Source: Endozoicomonas arenosclerae
GTDB lineage: Bacteria; Pseudomonadota; Gammaproteobacteria; Pseudomonadales; Endozoicomonadaceae
Direction of reading: 5' to 3'
NCBI RefSeq assembly: GCF_001562015.1
Contig: NZ_LASA01000116.1
Location: forward strand, 1-64,000
Length of the DNA stretch: 64,000 nucleotides
In this document: piece after piece, positions 58,019 to 64,000 of the stretch
How positions within the stretch are numbered: the stretch's first letter is position 1
How the letters are laid out: each line of letters begins with the position of its first letter
The notes under the pieces: generated by a model
Databases searched by the model: none
Seen by the model: the letters and a program-made list of their open reading frames with translations, nothing else
Told to the model about the DNA's origin: nothing
Translations under genes and position numbers: made by a program

Positions 58019-58461
58019 GTCTTGATCTGCTGGCCAACCTGCTGCTTGAGGACTCAACAGGGGACGAAATAGAAGACCTTCGTGATTCCATTTGCAGGAA
58101 CATCAAAATACTGCTGGAAACCCGCAAAAGCCTTGCAACCATTCCTGAAGTCTACCCCGAAACAGCCGCATCGAACTTTGACCATGGACTGGATGTCTGG
58201 AATATGAGCCATAGTCTTTATCACGGCAATCGTCTGGCCAGATCACTTGGCAACCTCATTCTGAGGTATGAGCCCAGGCTGAAAGATGTATCCATTGAAC
58301 TGTTGTCAAAAAATCAGGATGACAACTGCCTGCATTTCAGAATTGATGGTGTTTTTACCATAGAGCACAAGGACCGAACCGAAACCGGGACACTGACTTT
58401 TCAATCAGCAATTAACCTGACCTCACACAGTTTGTCCTTCAAGGAGAATCCCTTTGACTGA
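58015..58461 (+). CDS. tssE: T6SS baseplate protein TssE (gp25-like)
   Basis: 148 residues. Homologue of phage T4 gp25, which starts sheath assembly at the baseplate. SICRNIKILLETRKSLATIP is the N-terminal helix and RLARSLGNLILRYEPRLKDVS contains the conserved xxIxxxEPRL motif. The start overlaps the tssC-paralogue stop by 4 bases, and the stop overlaps tssF by 8 bases. Confidence 0.94.
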   Translation: MSLDLLANLLLEDSTGDEIEDLRDSICRNIKILLETRKSLATIPEVYPETAASNFDHGLDVWNMSHSLYHGNRLARSLGNLILRYEPRLKDVSIELLSKNQDDNCLHFRIDGVFTIEHKDRTETGTLTFQSAINLTSHSLSFKENPFD

Positions 58462-60244
58462 GTCGATTCTGCCCTGGTATGAACGCGAGCTGAACTTTCT
58501 GCGCAGCCAGGTCTACCGCCTTAGCCGCGAGCACCCTTTTCTGGCAAAACGTCTGGGGATCAGGCATGAAGGGGTCGATGACCCACACATGTTGCGACTG
58601 ATTGATTCTTTTGCCCTATGCAACGCCAGGCTGTCCAGACAACTGTCAGAAGAGTCCACACAAATATCCAATAATCTATTGCAGGTAATCTTCCCGATGG
58701 CCCTGCAACCCCTGCCCTCTGCCAGCATGATAAGAATCAGGCCCTCCGAATCGGTACCTGAAGTAACTGCATTACCTCATGGAACCCGCTTCAGAATGAT
58801 GAACAGTGAGGACTCATTCTGCCAGTTTAAAACCACTTCAGAACTGCAGCTTTGCCCTTTTGACATTGTCGCCAACCAACTTCTCAGCCCTCCTTACTCT
58901 TTGCCTCTGGATAAAATACCAAGGGAAGCCAGCTCTTTGCTAAAACTTGACCTGCAAATGCTGGACCCTTCCAGAACCTTCAGCAGCCTGCCAGATTTTG
59001 ACAGCCTGAACGTACATCTGCAGGGCATACTCAAAGATCATGCGACAGTCTATGACTACATTGCCCGGCATCGCTGCGGCATTCAGCTGATCAATGAGCA
59101 GGGACAGTCCGTCGAGCTCCCCCTGAGCAGCATATCCCCCATAGGGTTTCGCCAGAACGACCGGATGCTGACCAGAGACAACACCAGTTTTGTCGACTTT
59201 CAGATCATGATGGAGTTTCTCTGCTGGCCCGAATTCTTTAATGGTTTCCGAATATCTAATCTGGGCAATGCATTTCAGCAGTTCGACTGCAGCTCACTCT
59301 ATCTGCTCATCTTTCTGAAGGACACCACAGACTCACAAGAACAGATCATGAAGTATGTGAGACTGCTACTGGGCTGCGCGCCAGTCATCAATCTGTTTGA
59401 GCAGGTGGCAGAACCCGTAGTCGATGACCATACCCAACTAAACTATTCTCTGGTGCCTGACAGCCAGAGCGCCAACACCATAGAGATCCAGTCTGTCCTG
59501 AGGGTGCTGGATATCACAGAGGACACGCCCAGTGTGCTTCCACCCATGTATGGGCTGCATCATAATGAGCCTCATTGCGAACGATTCTGGCTCTATACGC
59601 CAAGAGATCGTGAGTATGAAGAATACGGGCGGCTTACCGTCATTGCCCCTGAACTGAACCTGGATAAAAATGAAACCAGGGTTTTTTCACCGCTCCTGCT
59701 CTGCAGTAATGGTGACCAGCCCCTGAAGCTTCCCAACAACCCTGAAATTGAATGCCTGGATAATTTCAGCCTGCCCAGCCCGGTTAAGATTCTGACCCGT
59801 CCTACAGCACCGGTTCTGCGCAGCTTCAATATCAAAGACCGCCTGAACTTGTTGACTCATTTGAGTAGAAACTTTGAGTCCATGCTGAATTTTGCGCAAC
59901 TGAACAGACCCCTGAGAAGTCTGTTCACCCTTTACAATCTTCGACAAAATCCGACCAGCAATACCTGGCTGGACTCCATTACCTCCCTTTCTGCCAAACC
60001 CAAAGTATCCAGCCTGTTAATAGAAGGCCGCCCCTGTTTTTCCTCAGGTCTGGAAGTGACATTCACTCTGGATCACTCAAAGCTGGCCAATGTTTCCATC
60101 ATGATGTTCGTTAACTTTCTGGATTACCTGGCAAATGCCATGTCCGGTGACCAGACATTTCTGCAACTGGTCGTCAAATTTGAAGGCCAGACCGGAGAGT
60201 ATTACCGATGTACACGCCATCATGGCTATCAGATCAGCCGCTGA
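58454..60244 (+). CDS. tssF: T6SS baseplate protein TssF
   Basis: 596 residues (VasA/ImpG family). The N-terminus ILPWYERELNFLRSQVYRLS and HPFLAKRLGIRHEGVDDPHM are diagnostic, then IFPMALQPLPSASMIRIRPS. It is a wedge component with TssK, TssG and TssE. It overlaps tssG by 37 bases, a long coupling common at this gene pair. Confidence 0.96.
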   Translation: MTESILPWYERELNFLRSQVYRLSREHPFLAKRLGIRHEGVDDPHMLRLIDSFALCNARLSRQLSEESTQISNNLLQVIFPMALQPLPSASMIRIRPSESVPEVTALPHGTRFRMMNSEDSFCQFKTTSELQLCPFDIVANQLLSPPYSLPLDKIPREASSLLKLDLQMLDPSRTFSSLPDFDSLNVHLQGILKDHATVYDYIARHRCGIQLINEQGQSVELPLSSISPIGFRQNDRMLTRDNTSFVDFQIMMEFLCWPEFFNGFRISNLGNAFQQFDCSSLYLLIFLKDTTDSQEQIMKYVRLLLGCAPVINLFEQVAEPVVDDHTQLNYSLVPDSQSANTIEIQSVLRVLDITEDTPSVLPPMYGLHHNEPHCERFWLYTPRDREYEEYGRLTVIAPELNLDKNETRVFSPLLLCSNGDQPLKLPNNPEIECLDNFSLPSPVKILTRPTAPVLRSFNIKDRLNLLTHLSRNFESMLNFAQLNRPLRSLFTLYNLRQNPTSNTWLDSITSLSAKPKVSSLLIEGRPCFSSGLEVTFTLDHSKLANVSIMMFVNFLDYLANAMSGDQTFLQLVVKFEGQTGEYYRCTRHHGYQISR

Positions 60245-61221
60245 AACAGAGTCTTATCCATCACCCTGAACGCTGGCAATACGCCCAGGCAATCAGAGTG
60301 TTGTCACTCTCTCAGCAGCCCTGTCATTGTCTGGTACCTCCTTCCTATCAGTTTCCGGGCCGGGAACTGGCCAGAGTGACCCAAACCAAAGAAGGCTGGC
60401 AACTGGAAAGCTTCCAGCCATCACTGTTTGGATTTTTCAGCGTGTTGCCTTACTACCTTCAGGACATTGAACAACATCAGCGAACCAACCTGGATAAAAC
60501 CGACATCTACGGCTTCTTTTCCCTTCTGAACCATAGAACCCTGTCTTTAAGTTCTGATGTCAAAACACGCTCTAACCTGGGTTTCAGATATGAACAGCGA
60601 CACGTAAGGGGCCATAGCCTGGTCAACACGTTGCTGGCCTTGACTGGCACGCCTGAATTACTGAGTCTGAAAAACACCGATGGCAGCAACCTGCTTCGAT
60701 ACAATGCCACACTGGGCAGAACCTCCAACGACATGCATAAATTTGCTGGCATTCTGAGCGATTACTTCTCCATAAAGGTCAATGCCCACAGACCCAAGCT
60801 AGAAAAACAAAAACTGTCGTCTGACTGTCTGACACGACTGAAAGCCAGCCCCTCAGAATATGAGCAGCATAACGCCTGCCTTGGCAGAGCAGCTCCCCTG
60901 GGTCAGTACTGCTTCCTTCCCAGGTTCAAGGCCAAGCTGGAAATAGAAATCAACAATCGGCGAGAGCTTGAGGCAGTCTATGGCGACTGCACCCTGATTC
61001 CAGCCATACACGAACTCTCGGCCAGCTATTTTGGCGGACATCGCTCCGTCAGCCTGACCGTCCGATGTCCAAGACGACTCCTTCAGGCACCGAGAATCTC
61101 ATCACGCCCCTCCCAGGATACAGTCAGGTTGAACCGCTCTAGCTGCCTTCGCCCTGAACTCCACCCGGATCAATACGTTGTCCTTGCTCTGCCAGAGGTC
61201 TGCCTCAATGAAACAGCTTGA
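60208..61221 (+). CDS. tssG: T6SS baseplate protein TssG
   Basis: 337 residues (VasB/ImpH family). The early QPLKQSLIHHPERWQYAQAI is a variant of the family N-terminus. FQPSLFGFFSVLPYYLQDIE and FFSLLNHRTLSLSSDVKTRS occupy conserved places, then LPRFKAKLEIEINNRREL and a terminal CPRRLLQAP strand. It pairs with TssF in baseplate wedges. ATG 60208 lies inside tssF. It overlaps the tssH start by 14 bases. Confidence 0.93.
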   Translation: MYTPSWLSDQPLKQSLIHHPERWQYAQAIRVLSLSQQPCHCLVPPSYQFPGRELARVTQTKEGWQLESFQPSLFGFFSVLPYYLQDIEQHQRTNLDKTDIYGFFSLLNHRTLSLSSDVKTRSNLGFRYEQRHVRGHSLVNTLLALTGTPELLSLKNTDGSNLLRYNATLGRTSNDMHKFAGILSDYFSIKVNAHRPKLEKQKLSSDCLTRLKASPSEYEQHNACLGRAAPLGQYCFLPRFKAKLEIEINNRRELEAVYGDCTLIPAIHELSASYFGGHRSVSLTVRCPRRLLQAPRISSRPSQDTVRLNRSSCLRPELHPDQYVVLALPEVCLNETA

Positions 61222-63814
61222 CCTTAAAAAACTGATCAGCCTGCTGGGCAACGAGCTCAAACTGGGACTGGAAGAAGCGGCAGCCCTGTGCGTCAAAAAG
61301 AAACATCGATCCATAGAAATAGATCACTGGCTCATGCAACTTTTCAGGTCGCCCGGTGACTCTATGCAGACTCTCATCAGGACCTTCGGGATTTCAGCTG
61401 AGAACATTATCGAAGAGATTGAGAACCGCATGATGTCCCCGGGCAGTGCCGATGTGGATGCACCCAGTCTATCGGCCGAAACTGTTTCACTGATTCAGGA
61501 TGCCTGGCTGACAGCCTCGGTGAATTTTGACGACGTCGTTATCATGCCTGCTCATCTGCTATTGGCCCTGATGGATCGGGACAGTCTGGCTCTCAACAAC
61601 ACCCGTCTGGGTGAAGAGCTGCAGAAAATTTCTAAAGAAAGCCTGAAGTCCCTGGCTGCCAGTGAAGTGCCTGAGAGAACAGGCGAGAGATCGGCAAAGG
61701 CTGAAGCTGGCACAACAGCCCTGAACAAATACACCACCAGCATGACGGAGGAAGCTCGCAAGACACCCTCTGAGATTGTTGGCAGAGATCAGGAAATACG
61801 ACAAATACTTGATATTCTCTGCCGCAGGCGCCAGAACAACCCCATTCTGGTAGGTGATCCTGGTGTCGGAAAGACGGCTGTTGTTGAAGGTTTTGCTCAA
61901 CAGGTGGTTGAAGGCAGAGTACCCAAACAACTCAAGGGTATTGAGATCAGAAGCCTGGACCTGGGTCTGCTCCAGGCCGGTGCCAGCATCAAGGGGGAAT
62001 TCGAGAGCCGTCTGAAAGATGTGATCACGGAAGTAAAACAGTCTCCTCACCCTGTCATAGTTTTCATTGACGAAGCACACACATTGATTGGGGCTGGAGG
62101 CACTGCCGGACAGAACGATGCAGCCAATCTACTGAAGCCAGCCCTGGCTCGGGGAGAGTTCCGCACAATCGCTGCCACTACCTGGGCCGAGTACAAGAAG
62201 TTTTTTGAAAAAGACGCTGCTCTGACCCGAAGATTTCAGCCCGTCAAAGTTCCGGAACCCGATGAACAAACCGCCACCCAAATGACGCGTCAAGTGGCCC
62301 GAGTACTTGAACAACACCATGGTGTGAGGGTGCATGACGAGGCTGTGTCCGATGCAGTGAAACTGTCTGTCCGTTACCTTCCTGAACGTCAGCTGCCTGA
62401 TAAATCGATCAGCCTGCTGGACACTGCCTGCTCCCGTGTCAGCCTTTCCCAGAACACAACACCTGCAAAACTGCAAAAGCTGCAGGAACAGCAGCAGTTT
62501 ATTCATTCTGAACTCACCGAGTTGAAAAGAGATCAGACGCTGGGCGCCGACCTGTCTGAAAGAATTGCTGAACTTGAACAGGCGCTGCAGTCCAATCAAC
62601 AGATTTCAGAACAGCTTGAACAGCGCTGGCTTAAGGAAAAAGAACTGGCCTGCAAACTCTTTGAAATGGAACGTACTCTTGATCAGAGCAACGAATCAGA
62701 GACAACTGATAATCCAGTGCCGGCAACTACAGAGGAACTGAGGGAGCTTGCCAACGCTCTGAGAGAAATTCAGGGCGAAGACCCCATGGTGCTGGCAAGA
62801 GTGGATGCCGGTTGTGTCGCTACCGTGATAGCCGACTGGACCGGAATTCCTGCGGGCAAAGTATTAAAAGACGACATACAACGTTTACTGGATCTTGAAA
62901 GCAGTCTGCACGAAAGAGTGATTGGCCAGGATCGAGCCATAACAGCCATCAGCGAGAGCATTCGTACAGGCCGTGCAGGACTGTCTGATCCCAGACGTCC
63001 CATTGGCGTCTTTCTGATGTGTGGACCTTCCGGAGTTGGCAAAACAGAAACCGCGCTGGCTATAGCGGATCAACTCTACGGAGGAGAACACAATCTGACC
63101 GTGATCAACATGACTGAGTTCAAGGAAGAGCACAAGGTATCCATGCTGTTAGGTGCCCCGGCAGGCTATGTAGGTTATGGCGAAGGCGGTGTGCTCACAG
63201 AAGCCATTCGCAGAATCCCCTTTTCAGTCTTACTGCTGGATGAAATGGAGAAAGCCCATCCCGGCGTTCACGATATTTTCTATCAGGTTTTTGACAAGGG
63301 AATGATCACCGACAGCGAAGGCAGGGAGATCGACTTTCGCAACACCATCATCATCATGACCACCAATGCCGCTGACAGCGTAATGTGTGACCTGGCTACC
63401 CATCAGGATCTGAACAGCCAGCCAGCAGAATCTTTCATGCCCCAGGTACAGAATGAACTACTGCATTTCTTCAAGCCTGCTTTTCTGGGTCGGGTCAACG
63501 TAGTGCCCTATTTCCCACTGAATGATCAGGACTTGGAAAAAATCTGTCGTCTTTCCCTGAAAAGGATTGGCAAAAACCTGAGGGAACAATACGGAGCTAC
63601 ACTGTCTGTGGATGATGAGGTTGTTCAACAACTGGTGGCCTGGAATGTGACGCCGGAATCCGGAGCCCGGGCCATTGAACAACAAATCACAAGAAAGCTT
63701 CTGCCCAGCCTGGCTTCTGAGTGTCTGTCCTTAATGGCAGTAAATGAAAAAATCCACTCAGTTCGAATCAGTCTGGATGGTCAGACCATCCGATACTTCC
63801 TGAACGAGTCCTGA
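61208..63814 (+). CDS. tssH: T6SS sheath-recycling ATPase TssH (ClpV)
   Basis: 868 residues from ATG 61208, with AGAGG nine bases upstream; the open frame starts at 61178. N-domain about 1-160 ([20 protein letters not shown]), which binds the contracted TssC helix. First AAA+ with Walker [14 protein letters not shown] near residue 216 and Walker [17 protein letters not shown]. Coiled middle domain about 415-520. Second AAA+ with [13 protein letters not shown] near residue 605, [20 protein letters not shown] and the Walker [13 protein letters not shown]. It unfolds contracted sheath for reuse in the cytoplasm. It is followed at 4 bases by an unrecognised gene, where H1-T6SS has vgrG. Confidence 0.95.
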   Translation: MKQLDLKKLISLLGNELKLGLEEAAALCVKKKHRSIEIDHWLMQLFRSPGDSMQTLIRTFGISAENIIEEIENRMMSPGSADVDAPSLSAETVSLIQDAWLTASVNFDDVVIMPAHLLLALMDRDSLALNNTRLGEELQKISKESLKSLAASEVPERTGERSAKAEAGTTALNKYTTSMTEEARKTPSEIVGRDQEIRQILDILCRRRQNNPILVGDPGVGKTAVVEGFAQQVVEGRVPKQLKGIEIRSLDLGLLQAGASIKGEFESRLKDVITEVKQSPHPVIVFIDEAHTLIGAGGTAGQNDAANLLKPALARGEFRTIAATTWAEYKKFFEKDAALTRRFQPVKVPEPDEQTATQMTRQVARVLEQHHGVRVHDEAVSDAVKLSVRYLPERQLPDKSISLLDTACSRVSLSQNTTPAKLQKLQEQQQFIHSELTELKRDQTLGADLSERIAELEQALQSNQQISEQLEQRWLKEKELACKLFEMERTLDQSNESETTDNPVPATTEELRELANALREIQGEDPMVLARVDAGCVATVIADWTGIPAGKVLKDDIQRLLDLESSLHERVIGQDRAITAISESIRTGRAGLSDPRRPIGVFLMCGPSGVGKTETALAIADQLYGGEHNLTVINMTEFKEEHKVSMLLGAPAGYVGYGEGGVLTEAIRRIPFSVLLLDEMEKAHPGVHDIFYQVFDKGMITDSEGREIDFRNTIIIMTTNAADSVMCDLATHQDLNSQPAESFMPQVQNELLHFFKPAFLGRVNVVPYFPLNDQDLEKICRLSLKRIGKNLREQYGATLSVDDEVVQQLVAWNVTPESGARAIEQQITRKLLPSLASECLSLMAVNEKIHSVRISLDGQTIRYFLNES

Positions 63815-63818
63815 TGCT

Positions 63819-64000
63819 ATGAGGTTTTCTGAAGCGCTAAATCTTGGTCCCAATCGAACTCTACTGAGCATTAATGACTCAGAGTATGAGCAATTGATCG
63901 ACCGATGGACCCGGGAGATGGGGGCCAGCAAACTGTTTGGTTACCGCAAGTCAACACGAGTGGAGCACTGGCAGGAAGCGGTAGATACAGCTTATACCTG
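63819..64000 (+). CDS. Unrecognised ORF downstream of tssH, cut by the window edge
   Basis: ATG 63819, 4 bases after the tssH stop, open to the right edge: 60 residues (MRFSEALNLGPNRTLLSIND, ending with VEHWQEAVDTAYT). The tight spacing implies it belongs to the T6SS operon. The start does not resemble VgrG, TssJ, TssK, TssL, TssM or PAAR proteins. It could be a cluster-specific accessory or effector-related protein; too little is visible to say. Confidence 0.6.
   Translation, partial: MRFSEALNLGPNRTLLSINDSEYEQLIDRWTREMGASKLFGYRKSTRVEHWQEAVDTAYT

Overview
The window is chromosomal DNA of a marine-type gammaproteobacterium. Several blocks keep the gene order of Pseudomonas aeruginosa: a minor-pilin operon next to ispH-fkpB-lspA-ileS-ribF-murJ-rpsT, then proB-obgE-rpmA-rplU. 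The accessory content (a transposase fragment, a MITE-like element, a REP-like palindrome, a type VI secretion cluster and orphan secreted proteins) would suit an Oceanospirillales or Endozoicomonas-like host. The genus is inference from style of content and was not tested.

Layout. 1-512: start of a transposase-like gene running off the left edge, head to head with a lone RelE/ParE-type toxin. 522-5698 (minus): NAD synthetase nadE, an unrecognised secreted/membrane protein, and a FimX-type degenerate GGDEF/EAL regulator of type IV pili. 5917-35006: four consecutive minor-pilin/PilY1 loci. They are called A (plus, 5917-13795), B (minus, 13816-19135), C (minus, 19281-26863) and D (plus, 27205-35006). 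Each has fimT/U-pilV-pilW-pilX-pilY1, and A, B and D also have a pilE. 35060-44734 (minus): a mutarotase, ispH, fkpB, lspA, an extra membrane-protein gene, ileS, ribF and murJ. 45022-46625 (plus): rpsT and an orphan exported protein. 46686-50088 (minus): rplU-rpmA-obgE-proB, interrupted by a MITE-like element. 50420-52245 (plus): a PuuE-type deacetylase/allantoinase homologue and a GNAT acetyltransferase. 52645-64000 (plus): T6SS genes tssA-hcp-tssB-tssC-tssC paralogue-tssE-tssF-tssG-tssH, then an unrecognised ORF cut by the right edge.

The most striking feature is the stack of four minor-pilin/PilY1 cassettes beside a FimX homologue. The four PilY1 proteins differ in architecture. A and C are about 1,600 residues with a degenerate von Willebrand A (vWA)-like front end. 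B is a vWA-less short form of about 810 residues. D has a canonical DxSxS vWA domain that looks split by three jelly-roll-like modules and ends in a Gly-Thr-Pro repeat linker. PilY1-A is split by a single-base frameshift at 9426-9429. The likely reading is a set of interchangeable pilus-tip complexes on one type IV pilus machine; the core machine (PilB, C, D, M-Q, PilA) is not in this window. Cluster D occupies the conserved position next to ispH, and A-C look like an accessory expansion between fimX and that locus.

No rRNA, tRNA or CRISPR was recognised. Starts were moved inward from the longest ORF where a Shine-Dalgarno site, coupling to an upstream stop, or the family N-terminus supported it. 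All homology statements come from reading the translated sequences and from knowledge of the families; no search was run.
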